Origin: Azadirachta indica
Taxonomy: Eukaryota; Streptophyta; Magnoliopsida; Sapindales; Meliaceae
Length of the DNA: 64,000 nucleotides
Assembly (NCBI GenBank): GCA_022749755.1
Contig: CM040446.1
Span: 730,323-794,322 of the forward strand
Direction of reading: 5' to 3'
Shown: one piece after another, positions 39,120 to 51,343 of the stretch
Position numbering within the stretch: the stretch's first letter is position 1
How the letters are laid out: the number at the start of each line of letters is the position of its first letter
Notes under the pieces: generated by a model
Told to the model about the DNA's origin: nothing
Database searches by the model: none
Seen by the model: the letters and a program-made list of their open reading frames with translations, nothing else
Made by a program: the position numbers and the translations under genes

Positions 39120-39860
39120 TAATTAAATTATTTAAATTATCATTAATTGTAATAAAAGAGTAATTTTAATTATTGTTGAGCTACCAATAAAAAAAGTGTT
39201 TAAAAATGAGAATATTAACTAAATTAAATTAGATGCTCACATAGAAACTTCTATTTTTAACTATTTACTCACGTACAAACATTCAGAGCCGATAACGTAT
39301 GTCAATATTTGGTAGAAAGAAGTTGAAAAATTTGCGGAAACAATTTCAAAGCTTACAGAGAGAATCAAGTTGCTGCCGTGGTGCTAGAGACCAATGGTGA
39401 GAGGCTTATGTGCTATCTTCCTCCTCCTGCGTAATTCCTGACAAAATTTTAATGTTCTCAATATTCTGGATTATGAGTTTCCTAAGAAACTAAATCCTCC
39501 AATCAGTGAAGCTGAAGGCTGAAAAAATAAAGTTAAAACAAGAGAAGGATTGAGTAGCAAAAAGCAAGCTGTATAGTAGTACTTTTGCTGGTGAGCGTAA
39601 AGCGTAGAAGCGAGGTAACAACATAGAAGGAAGCTGAAAAATCTGTAGAAATACACATTTTTTTAAAATCAAAATAATATATTATTAAATAATAAGGAAG
39701 CCTGAGAAAGACATCAAGAAGCCAAGTGGAAGTTATAAAAATTACCTCTAGCAATTATGACATAGCAGAATCCAGCATAATAGAATAATTTTAGTTTTAA
39801 TTTTATATTATGATATTAATATTATAATAATTTTATTTATAATAATTACCTCTAATAATT
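39120..39860. repeat. Segment B of the internal duplication in the CACTA region
   Basis: Shorter partner of 33,410-34,975, lacking the AGCAG-rich block and about 0.6 kb of adjacent sequence. It lies upstream of the Tnp2 start on that gene's strand, while its partner lies downstream of DUF4216. Confidence 0.75.
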
Positions 39861-40967
39861 TTGTTTCTAACTTTTTTTTGTCTAATTATTATTTAATATT
39901 CAAATTTGGGGCCACTCGATTTTCAATATCTGATTTAGATTATTTTCGTTCTTTATTTTCATGATCAATTTAATTGTTGTGATTATCTTCTCATTTTTTT
40001 TTATTTTGATGTTTCTACCTTATAAGCTTGTATTTAACATTAAGACTTTTTAAACTTCTTATTCATTTTTTTATTTCATCACTTTAATCTGTTGCTTAAA
40101 AATTTATTTAAAAAAAAGATGTATTGACTAGGAATTCTTTTCAGAAAAGTAATTATTAGTCGAAACAAAGCAACAACAAAAGAACACCAGAATAGCGTGA
40201 AACTAACAAATATATTAGTAAAAGATACACCCAAACAAGCAACAGCTCCAACATGATTCAAACTCCATTAGAAAATCAACTTTTCCGTATCATCTTTGTT
40301 TGCTCCGTGGAGAAAAGCCATGATCTCGTGCCTTACGCCTTAGTTGCAAAGATATATTCATACACAAGCCTGGCAATAAAGTTCAAAGTGCTGGTTTACA
40401 TATTTGTCCATAAAAATCAAAAATCACCAAAAGCCAAAATACATACAGATGTCAATATTAGAGTGACAATTTGGTCAAACCTTCCCATATCTTCCCAAAC
40501 TCTTAGACAACTATATCAATCTTTTTTTTCTTTTTAGTTGAAGAAAATTCATTAACAGAAAAGAAAAAGAAAATTACAAAAAGCAAGCCAAAAGGAGGCT
40601 AAACCAATCCAATCAAGGAATGAAAGGTTAATGTAACATTTTGCACTCAAACACATCTAAACATCTAAAGCCAAACAAAACACTTATTAGTGCAACAAAA
40701 AGAAAGCCAATATCAAATCCATAAAAGCTTGCTGAAGAAGAGTTTATTATTCCTTGAAACAAACTTCAATTATTGGTTTGCAGAGGGCAAAATTGCACCA
40801 CTTTCAGAACACCATCAAGGTAGAATAGACTTTGTATCAACTTGAATCAAAAGTAGACAACAAGCAAGCGAACAACATGGAATACAATTTTAATTAAACA
40901 ATTTCTAAACCATTGATTTTATTTAATTTTATTAAATTAAAATCAAATTTTGTACATATGATGATCG
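39861..40967. other. Intergenic, no gene
   Basis: AT-rich. A plus-strand frame at 40,253-40,537 has no recognisable domain. If a CACTA end lies here I could not locate it. Confidence 0.4.
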
Positions 40968-41629
40968 TCACCTTAATATATCATGATATTCTTGGATGTG
41001 TCCTAATTGTTCAATCTCCTAGCTTTGAAGCAACTCTTTCATGTCGTGGAAAATACACCTCCATTTTGTTCACCAAATCTTTTGCATTAGAGGCACATAC
41101 TATGATCTGGCGAGCATTAAGGCTAATGAAGCCTTCCTCTACTGATTTATCAATGAATGACAATAAAGAGTTGTAATATCCATCTACATTCAACAATCCT
41201 ACCAGCTTGTTGTGGATGCCAAGTTGAGCCCAGGTTATGACTTCTAGAAATTCTTCAGGAATGCCATAACCACCAGGAAGGGCAATAAAATCATCAGAAG
41301 GTCTAGCCATTTTTGTCTTCCTATTATGCATATTTGCTCCTAGCTTCACATCCCCTACTATTTCTCCAGTTATCTCCTTAGACATCAGTGTTACGGGAAT
41401 AGCTCTAATGACATTGTAACCACCATCATAAACAGTTTGAGAGATCATACCTATCAAACCAATATTTCTGCCTCCATAAACAAGATCAATAATTCTTGTA
41501 ATGAGCTCAGTGCCAAGTTCAATAGCAGCATCGTTACAACTAGTCCTGTTTCCAGGACTACTGCCACAAAACACACAAATCCTCTTTAAATTTTGATAGC
41601 TTGATTTCCATTCCAATGCAATCTGCATA
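40968..41629 (-). pseudogene. LOG-like cytokinin riboside 5'-monophosphate phosphoribohydrolase, intronless pseudogene
   Basis: A single uninterrupted frame from about 41,629 to 41,011 covers almost the whole LOG protein: [78 protein letters not shown] and [11 protein letters not shown] enzymes release active cytokinin bases from nucleotides; plant LOG genes normally have several introns, so this looks like a retrocopy. Signs of decay: the hallmark PGGxGTxxE has isoleucine for threonine and proline next to it; YGGG has become YGGR; the glutamate of RKAEM is lysine. A small deletion after KL shifts the frame, and the usual tail continues in another frame ([11 protein letters not shown]) to about 40,968. 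Sequence upstream of 41,629 is not LOG-like. No poly(A) remnant is obvious. Confidence 0.88.
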
Positions 41630-42060
41630 TTACAATAATTTACCTTCAAGTTAAACAACATCATCGTCATACATAAACAACTATCAATTAATAATATAAA
41701 CCCAAATTTCATTCTCCTAACTAGCAAATAACAACATTACTAACATAACAATATAATGATAATCCACAAACAACTAACAACATAAATTCAAATCTCAGTT
41801 CTCTTAAGTAACAAATAGCAACATAAAGAACATCATAATTTATTATTTTGATTTGTAATTTAATTTTCAATATTATGCAAATTAGAACACCATGAGCTGC
41901 AAATCGATTAAGGAATATATTCATTTAATTATATATCCTAGATAGAACTGATAGTACAAGAAAAGATGAATTGTAATTTGCTAAATTAAAAATGGTATGG
42001 ATTAATGTTAGCATACATGACTACACATAGAAAAATATATATGAAACGTGTTGTATGATT
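41630..42060. other. AT-rich spacer, no gene
   Basis: Upstream side of the LOG relic. No promoter-like or coding feature recognised. Confidence 0.4.
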
Positions 42061-43352
42061 CATGCAGTGTGCGTGCAATACCCGCAAGTACACGGGATCA
42101 TAACAATTAATATAGGGATAAGAGGATATCGATCCTACGAGAAATTTTACTCAATTAAGTACCGAAGGTAATTAATTTTGAATTTATTTGAAAAAATCGA
42201 ATAATTTTAGTGAGAAAGTAAAATAAACAAAAATTAACTACTTAATAAACTAATTAAAAGATGCAAATTAATAGAACAATATAGGGTGAATAATTTTATC
42301 TTAATTAGTCGCATACAATTCTTCAATTGATGCTACTCTGATTTAATAATTCACTATATCTCTATGTGAAATTAATTAAATGGAAGTGCATTACGATTAG
42401 TGATAATTTCCAATTAAACTATATAAATTATGTTAGTACATTTCTGTCTAACATGCAATTTACGGTATTTATCACACGGTCTAAATATGATATTCACTTC
42501 TTATCTCAAATTAACCCATATTTCATTCAAATACTGGTTAAATATTTAAAGCATTAATTATCATGATAAATACTTAATACAAGATATCCAAAAAAAAAAC
42601 AACATAATATCAAAAAATAGATGCTTTTAATAGATTAAATCATTGCCCTAAAAAATATGTCTAGCCATACATAATAAAAGGTTCAAATCTCGTAAACATA
42701 AATTTAACAAAAGATAACACAGTCAATAAACATTAATTTATTCAATTCAAGATAAAGTAAGATGAGAAAAGAGATAGAACTATGATTTGGAGAGCTTTTT
42801 TCTTCTAGAGATCAAGATTCCACCTTTCTCTTTTTCCAAATGTAGTTTTCTCTCTCTAGATTTCTCTCTCTCCCCTTTTCTTCTCTCTCTAAAACTCCAT
42901 CATCCAAAAGTGACTAATGGAGGCCAATCCTTAAAAAAACATGAAAACTTAAAACCTACTAAATCTATCCATCTATTGGTGATTCAAGGATAAAAAATTA
43001 TGCAAAAATCGTTAAGTTTGAAACCATGTAGCACAAGAGTACAATTTTCGACACAAGGGCACTGAGGAGACAGAATGTATGGCACGGGCACGCCATAGTT
43101 TGGCGCAGCCGCAGCACCCGCACCATTGATTCTACCAACGAAGGAAAATAATGCTGCATATTTTAATTGGACCCCCTAGTTTTAGTTAGTTTGAATTTGG
43201 ATCTTTATTTTGATAGTTTCTCATTTTAGTCCTCAGTTGCTTGCAATTTGGTCCCCAATAATAAAACTTTATGATTTCCAGAGATGCCTAGCGAACATGT
43301 TTTTTGCTCTGTTTTCATATCCTTTATGTTAGAACCCATCAACACTTAAAAA
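42061..43352. mobile_element. Possible non-autonomous dispersed element
   Basis: Bounded by AGTGTGCGTGCAAT near 42,067 and an ending CATCAACACT near 43,348, so the first and last five bases (AGTGT/ACACT) are inverted. The left end has CCGCAAGTACACGGG followed by GAGGATATCGATCCTACGAG, a pattern I associate with dispersed plant repeats. The right part is GC-richer (43,060-43,300). No coding capacity. Boundaries and class are tentative. Confidence 0.4.
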
Positions 43353-44838
43353 AATAACAGTAAAATACTTTAAAAAAAATAATTACGTAAAACGGACTAA
43401 ATAACACCAAATATGTTACTTAATGATAATGATTTAAGCATAATTATGCAGCAAAAGTTAATATATTCAAATGCATGATTATGAAAGTGCATTAATTGAT
43501 ATATTTTTAAACTCACAAAATACTAAATATGCATATTTTCATCATTGCAACAATATAATAATAAATTCATTAAAATAATAATAAGTTTTATTTTATATCA
43601 TATTAATAATTAAATATTTATTAACCTATTATAAATAAAATATAAATTTATTTGTTTTACAATGTATTAATAATTCCATATTAATTAGATACCATAGAAT
43701 AAATAAAAAAAAATCATAAATAAATATTAATTTATAAATAAAATATATTGTAGTAAATACTGATAATTCTATATATTCATCAATGTTGTACTACAATATT
43801 GTTATAACAACTTAATATTATTTAATTTTAGAAAATAAATAAATAAATTACAAATAAATATATTATTATATAAGTAAATATATTTTAATCCAGTACAAAT
43901 ATAATTATTATATTTTATTTATAATGTATTTATAATATTTAATTATTAATGTATTATAAAATTATCATATTATAATTAAAATTTTTATGCATATTTATAA
44001 TTTATTTTAATTTGTACACTCTAATGATAATACTATTTCTTAAATTTATTTTTCTGTCTAATTTTTATTATATTTAAGTTGTTTCAAAAAGAAGGATCAT
44101 ATTATTGATAACAAGCTTCGATTTTGAAAATTTATAAACAAAAAAATAGTAAATTTACAACCAACTTTCTTCAAAGTTGATTAATTATGTAAAATAATTT
44201 ATAGTTATTTTAATGAAATATAATATTTATAATCAAATATTTGCTTTTAAACGGACGAAATTTTTAAATGAGTTAACTTTTTCTTTTTTGTTAATACATG
44301 GTGGGATGTCATAAACAATTATTGATATGATAATTTATCTGAAAAGTTTAATTTTGTATTCATGTGATAATTTAGTTTACTCAACGCACAAGAGTAGTGA
44401 CTCCACCTCTAACAATCCAAGTTAGGATCTGTGGTGGCTCAAAGGAGGAGGCAGAATTTCGACTCGCTTTCTATTAATTGGCAAGAATCATGTTAGCCTA
44501 CTTTTGATTTATTTTTCAAGAATAATGTTTTTTCCTTTTTGGTTAAAAGACTAGCCACATCATCTTAGTCTTGTTCAACTTGTCTTTTGAGTTAAAAATA
44601 AAATAGAATCTAGTAATTATAGATTTTCAATTTAAAATACAAATATATCTTCAACTTTTTGAAAGATAAAGTCATTTTGCTGTTGTCTTCGTTTTTCTTA
44701 ATAAATGCATGTTTAACTTCAATTAACTAAATGACGTGGAATATCTAATATTATATCAAATAAAAGATTTAAAAATTCTCCCAAGAAATTATTTCATGAT
44801 TATGCAAGCGTCCCACTTTTTTGACTCGTACTGTGTTA
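43353..44838. other. AT-rich spacer, no gene
   Basis: Long A/T-rich stretch with TATTTAAT-type words. Nothing coding or structured is supported. Confidence 0.5.
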
Positions 44839-45091
44839 TAAGGGTTGGCACGATCTAGTTCAGTCTGGATTTTTGAAAAACTGAACTGAACTAAAAAATT
44901 TCGAGTCTAAAAATTTTAAAACCTTATTGGCCCAAATAGAAAGAAAAAACTGGACCGTACCAATACAGTTACATATTAAAACCGAATTAAAATCGAACTG
45001 ATTGGTTCAATTTTTGGGTTACCAGACCGAACTTGTGAATTTCGGTCCGACCCAGTTCGGTCCGATTTTTCTGCCCACCCCTACTATGCTA
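44831..45091. mobile_element. hAT-type MITE
   Basis: The element spans 44,839-45,083, with ends TAAGGGTTGGCA and TGCCCACCCCTA (10 of 12 positions inverted-complementary). It is flanked by an imperfect 8-bp duplication CTGTGTTA / CTATGCTA. The interior is rich in CCGAACT/AGTTCGG-like words able to fold back. The ends and 8-bp duplication fit non-autonomous hAT elements of plants. Confidence 0.75.
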
Positions 45092-45148
45092 TCCTTTACC
45101 TTTCACTCTTCTACTTATTTCTTTTTTGGTTAAAGGGAAAGTGACACT

Positions 45149-45165
45149 TCTCTCTCTCTCTCTCT
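45149..45165. repeat. (TC)n microsatellite
   Basis: 17-bp TC run; a second interrupted TC-rich patch lies near 45,365-45,385. Confidence 0.85.
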
Positions 45166-48100
45166 AAATAAAATCTTTCCCTCTTCCAATGCACAACAAA
45201 CTATTATATATGTATTTGATAATATATCTAATTATGTAAAATATTAGGGATTTATTGATGATAAGCATATAAAAATAAAAAGTAATAACCCAAAACTCTC
45301 TCCCAAGTCCCACCCCACTTCTATTTTCTTTTTTTTTTCCTCTTATAGTTGTCCCTCTCAAAGCCTCTCTCTCTATCTCTCTCCCACTTCCTTCTTATTT
45401 TTCTTTCGACACTCATTTTATTGCTCCTACTTATAAGTGAAATTAACAAGTATCATATGTTTAATTATTTAAATTTGATATTATATATTTAATTATTTAG
45501 TTATTTATTATTTTATTTATTTATTTATTATTCTAGGTAGGTTTAATATTGTTTAATTAATTAATTATTATAGTGGGATCAGTAAGCAATTCAATTTTAA
45601 TGATATGTTAAATAAGGTTATGACCTAATAGTTGTATTTTAAGCAAATATTAAGAATGCATGTTGTCACTAATTAAATGATGTAATCATATATGTAGGGC
45701 CCTTTAACTCAATTAATGCTTTATTAAGTTTAATGAAACAAAAAGATTATGATTATGTAACGAATTATATAATGCATTATTTAGTATTTAATTTATTCAA
45801 ATATGATTGAATTGTGTACTTCAATTTTGTTGAAGTTGAAAGGAAAAAGAATTTGTATAATTATATATTTAAAAATTTTTGCAATTCCTTTTTTAATGTT
45901 AAAATTATTTTAATATTAGAAAATGAATTGGAGGAAAATATGTTTGAGAGAGAGAAAGTAAGTTTTAAGAGAGAAAATCAAGATTCAACCCCAAATCTAT
46001 GAGTTTCTCCTAATTGAACTTTGATTCGGTGGACTTCACTTCAAAATTGGTTAGATCATTATCAATTTTGTTTTATCGGTTTAATTATTCGCATCATTTT
46101 TAAAAATGAGATAAAACTTCATATTTATGTGTGATGTATTTGTTAATACTATGAAATATTTTAAATTTTAATGATATTGTAGTGCATTCTATAATTTTAA
46201 CTTTTTCACAGGTACACATATCCATGTATTTTGTTAGTGATTTTTAACAGATAGATAATAAGATATTTTGATTGGTTCAATTTTTAATATTTATATAATT
46301 CCATATCATTTGAGTTTACTAAATTTTTGTTTTGAATTTTCCAATTTCTTATTAGAAAAGGAGTATTTGATCTAAATATTATTTAAGAACAAATATGCCA
46401 CGTGAGTTTAAGTTTGTTTTACTACTTTCCTGTTTTTGGGTTTTTATATGGCTGTTACTTGTTGTGATCATGATCCATTATTCAAGAGATAATAATATAT
46501 TACTTTTTTAAAATTTATTTAATTTTTTTATTATCACTAAAGTTAATTTTGTATTTCTTAATTTATTCATTTTAGTTAATATTTTATGGTTTGGGAAAAA
46601 AATGTTCACTTGAGAAGAAACTAATGACTTGTTCGTGTTCGGCTATTTTTGGACTTCTTTCTTTTATAAGTTAGTGCAAGTATGTTCTTATTTTTATAAC
46701 TTCTACCTTTTTTATGTTTTTGCAGTGATTAAAAAAATAAAATGAAAAGTTGTGCTTTTCATTTATTACCAAATCCACTAATTGCTCACCTCTTAATTTC
46801 ACTATTCTTTATTTGCTTTCTGCTTTCTCTCTTTATATATATGTATATCACTTAATTTTACACAAACTTTTATGTTAATTTTTAATAATTAAATATATAC
46901 ATTTTTTAAGTATTAAAATTAATTTAATATATAAAATCAATCATCATTAATATATGTTAATTAATGCATATATAGATATAATCTTAACTATTCAACAAAA
47001 AAATAATACAATAATATGTAAATGATGAAATAATTAATATGGTGATAAATTTTTTTATACATACATGTACTAAACTTTGCTGCAAAATTAATATTTAATT
47101 CAAATTACTTATAAAATGTCACTTGAACTCCTCCAAATTTAGATTCTAATTTTACTCTAATTAGATAAAAAAGGTATAGTATATTTTTATTTTAGACTTA
47201 AATTATTATGAACTAATTATTAATATTTAAAAAGCACTAATACAATATTTTTTACACATATCCTGAGTTATACATTTATAATCTTGGATGCGTGTGTCGT
47301 CTACTCTCATTTAAGAAACTATTCATATTACTTTAATTAATATTAAGATAAAGTTTAATATATTTATACATATTATTTAAAATCAAATTAATATTTATAT
47401 ATCTTATACAAGTCAATATTAACATTTAACTTTACATAATCTTTTGTATATATTTTATTATTAAATCAATCTTTATAATATTATTAAAAAGTATTTTTAC
47501 TATTAATTAACATACTATAAAGGAGCTGATAGCAAATATAAAAATATTATCACAGAGTATAATGTTTTAGCTAATTGAAATGTGGGGTGAGATTAAAGTT
47601 TGCCTCAAGGCTTTTATTTATATGATTAAATCAAATTTAAATCAATGCTAATATCGTAAAATTATTTTATGGGATAGAAGGCGTCTTTCCTAATATAAAA
47701 GATATGGAATGACAATATTTTTGTCCTTAAACATTAAATAAATAACAAACTATTTTACTATTTTCTCAATTTTAACATTTCAATCCCCAAAGCAAAAGAC
47801 TGTAGGAAAATTATAGTTAATGGGGACTACATTGTAAATATTAATAAGATAACATTTTTTGCTATTCTATTAAAGTTTAGGAATCAAAATTCTATTATTC
47901 TATTAAGATATGTAATTAATTAAAATTTTTAAATGGGTACATAAAAACTTTTAAGATTGTAATTTAAACACAAGATGGGGGCTCTAAGTTTCAACTTTAG
48001 AACATTCTCAGCTTTAAGCAACTCTTAAGACATACATTGACAACAAAAGAAGCCCTTTTTGAAGTTGCTTCTAATTTGGTCAAATTAGTACACATTTGAT

Positions 48101-48386
48101 TATTAATTAATAATATAAAGAAGAAAAAATCAAATTATATATATATATGTCTAAACAATATTTGGTTCAGGAATTAGCCAAGTCAAAAATATTGGGGGTT
48201 GGGGGTTATGGCTGCTCGATAGGTTTGGAATGAATTATAAATATAATTTTTAATATAAAATGTGTCTTTTTTTTTATAAAGAGTAAACAAATATTTGTTA
48301 TTTTCAGTTAAAGGGTAATAATTTTTAAACATAATCATTAAGTAAAAATATTTTAATTATTTTTTATTGTCAGTGTTTTTCTGTCA
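45166..48386. other. AT-rich spacer, no gene
   Basis: About 3.2 kb without a recognisable gene. Frames at 45,164-45,361 (minus) and 45,814-46,002 (plus) have no domain. Confidence 0.5.
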
Positions 48387-49159
48387 ATGGAAAGGAAAAG
48401 AAGAAATCAAAAATATAAAAAGAACAATGGTGGTGTCTGTACAATTCGAAGAGTTGTAAAGATCTCAACCACCGATCACGACGCAACGGACTCTTCTAGT
48501 AATAAAGATGGAAAGTTCTCTGATCACCAGAGGCTGAAATGCTATGTGAATGAAACATACATTGAACTCACTCCTGTAAGAATAGCAGCATTGCTGCCCT
48601 TGCTAGTAACAGGAAGAGAATCACAACAGATGTTTCAGTATGTCGACAGCTAGTTAAAATTTTTCATGGCACACAACAGCAGCCTTGAGGTAGATAGGCT
48701 ACTGATATTAGACATAGAGGGGTACAGTTTGGCTCAGAACTTATGATATAGCTAAAGAAGCCAAGAGAGTTTACAACAATGCAGCTATTAAACTTAGAGG
48801 TCCTAATGCTATAACAAACTTCTCAACACTACCCATTAAAGAAATCAAGGAAGAAATAACAAGACCAAGGAATCATTAATAGTATGGGGTGACGAGTCTA
48901 ACAAATTTTCAACTTCAACTTCTATTATCAACTTTTGAACTCATTCCAGCAAAGAAACAGAAAAGAGAAGATATTAATGAAACATGTTAATAAACCAACA
49001 ATAATAATTCAAGAGTTTCAAGGAGAGACAACAAATTTATCATTTGATGTTTCGGACGATTGTTTGTCTATGGACATTCCATTTCTCGAAGAGTATTTCA
49101 GCAACTTTCCGAATCCAAAGTTGTTGTTTTTGGATGACAACACTGATTTTCTAAGATAA
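48387..49159 (+). pseudogene. Cytokinin response factor (AP2/ERF) pseudogene
   Basis: The first frame (48,387-48,653) carries the CRF-domain signature: VVKISTTDHDATDSSS and LKCYVNETYIEL. The AP2/ERF domain follows at about 48,660-48,835 but is broken. Its start reads FHGTQQQP-stop-GR-stop-ATDIRH, where family members have tryptophan at both stops. After a frame change it continues WLRTYDIAKEAKRVYNNAA and IKLRGPNAITNF. A final open piece (48,935-49,159) has an acidic C-terminal region, DIPFLEEYFSNFPN and LLFLDD, as CRFs do. CRFs are nuclear DNA-binding regulators that respond to cytokinin. This copy cannot make a DNA-binding domain. Confidence 0.85.
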
Positions 49160-51197
49160 TAATTAACAGAGTACGGAGAGTTGTTAACTAATAATACTAT
49201 CAGAGTTATATTTGAATTAGAAAATTTGGTTCATTTGTAGTTAATTCTCCATGGTCATGAACTATCAGCCTATGCTTTGCTGCATTTCGTACTTCTTTAG
49301 CTCTTGAACTTAGTCGAAACTAATTTTTCACAAATTCAGTTTATTATATTGATTTGCATTAATGTTAACCAAATTTTATCCTAATAATGCCAGCTCACAA
49401 GCTGTAATTAGTTTTATGCCAGGTTCATATTTGAAGCTTATATCATGAGTGAGGATCTAAATAAACCATTGCTTGATCAAAGAGAATTTCAATCATTAGG
49501 GAATTGATTTAGTAAATTCTGCAAACAAATTCACTAAAGTTGCCTCACTTTTTTGTTTCATATTTTATTATGTAATTAATTAGTATTCAAAATATTTTCA
49601 AACATTATGCTTTTGTAGGAACCAACACCGGACCAATTATTCGGGTAATTCAGAACATCTTAGCAAGCACTTTCATAGACATGCTAAAGTGCAATTAAAG
49701 AATTTTTGTCCATAGAAGCTTAGGGAGAGGCTGGTAAAAATACAAAATTTAGAATTTCTTCAAATTTATTATTAACATTCTAAGGTAGATATAATAGAGT
49801 AATTGGCTATAAAATAAGAAAGTAAAAAAAGAAGGGTTTCTTTTGTTAGAAGAAAAAGTTGAAGGATTTCTTAAAATTTTGAAGATTTTAAGTCAAAAGG
49901 TCAATCAAGATTTATTATTATACAGCTAAGTTTTGAAAAATTAATTATGTCATTTAATCTTAAATTGTGAAGATTTCAAGTCAAAGATGTCAATTAAGAT
50001 TTATTTGCATATTTTTGAGAATTTGATTTTTTTTGCTATACTTTAAAAAATCAATTTTGTCATTTAATCTTGCCCATCCATGTTAGCATCTTGGATTCTT
50101 CTTGTTAATTTTGTTAATGAGCTAGGAACGGTTTAGATGCAACTAGAATGTTTACTAAAATTGGGAGAATAGTCTTAATAATTGGTCTTTCAAAAGACCT
50201 CAACAAAAAGGATAAAAGTAAGAAAGAGAAATAAATTAGAAGGGTAGAACTTGAAGATGGCTTCAGTTGAAAAGAAGAAACCATACATTTCATTTTCCTA
50301 TCTGTAACGAGTAAAGCTATGAAAAGTGTTTAATATGTCAGTCTCTTTTCTCTTGTGGGAACTGAAGCATCATGGTCTGATTGTTTGCTAGATCAACCAA
50401 ATATATACTACAAATATCAAAAGAAAAAACATTGTTGCTATGTTGTTTTGCTATTGCCTTTGCCTCATGTCACAGCAACTAATTGTGCCGACAGCAGATT
50501 CGGCACACTAGTTTGTTGCTTTTGGCTTGCTGATTTATCTCTATTTGGCTACTAGTTGTAGTTTCTTTTTCTATTTTATCTATTTGGCAACAGTGGTTGT
50601 ATGTTTTCGCAAGATGGTTCGTTGTTATTTTTGCATTATAATTGTTTTTCTGTGGTTTTTGGTTGTTTGTTTTTTTTTTTGTTTGAAGGCTTTTTGGTTG
50701 AGAGCTTTTGTTATTTTGTCGATACTGCCAGTTTCTGTTTTATTAGCTTGCTGGGTTATGCAAATTTTGTTTATCTTTTTCCTTATGATTCACTTGATAA
50801 CTCAAGTCTCATAAGTTGCAATTTTCGTGCAGTTTTTCCAATTTTTGGTTTTTTATTTATACATATTTTTATGTAATAAAATTGTCAAGCCTGTTACCTT
50901 TCTTTTTTTTGTACTTCTTTTTTTTTTTTTATCTTTTCAATGTATATTATTACTCTAGGCTTTTTCCTATCTATTTAAAAAAAGGACAATCTCACAAAAA
51001 TTCTAAATTAATTAGCTGCAATGTTAAATTAATACTTGCAATGAATTAAAATAATTTATTCTATCATATTTATAGATTTAAAATATAAATATTAATTGAA
51101 AGATTATTTTTATTTGTAATGTTTCAATGTACATGTAGGAATTAGAGATTTGATATTTTATTGTAGTTATATAAATTTTATATATAAATCAAATATA
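49160..51197. other. Intergenic, no recognised gene
   Basis: A T-rich strip at about 50,350-50,950 gives overlapping hydrophobic Phe/Leu/Cys-rich frames in all three plus-strand frames, a sign of base composition and not of coding. The rest is AT-rich. Confidence 0.5.
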
Positions 51198-51343
51198 TAT
51201 GCATTTTTTATTCAAAGTCTGCCATTATAGCATTGGACAAATTAGCAACAGATTAAAAATGAAAGCAAGGTTACTGTTTAAGGATCGGTCCAATATCATG
51301 AATAGTATCCCTTAGATACTATTCACTAGCTTTATGTATATAT
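51198..51343. repeat. Direct repeat, left copy
   Basis: About 146 bp starting TATGCATTTTTTATTCAA and matching 52,371-52,516 at roughly 80-85 per cent by eye. It ends at the TIR element. Confidence 0.75.

Noticed and set aside
40253..40537. 94-residue plus-strand frame
   Set aside because: No domain, AT-rich, no paralogue in the window.
50355..51049. Four overlapping Phe/Leu/Cys-rich plus-strand frames resembling membrane proteins
   Set aside because: All frames are open because the strand is T-rich; no family match, no consistent start, no intron signals worth calling.
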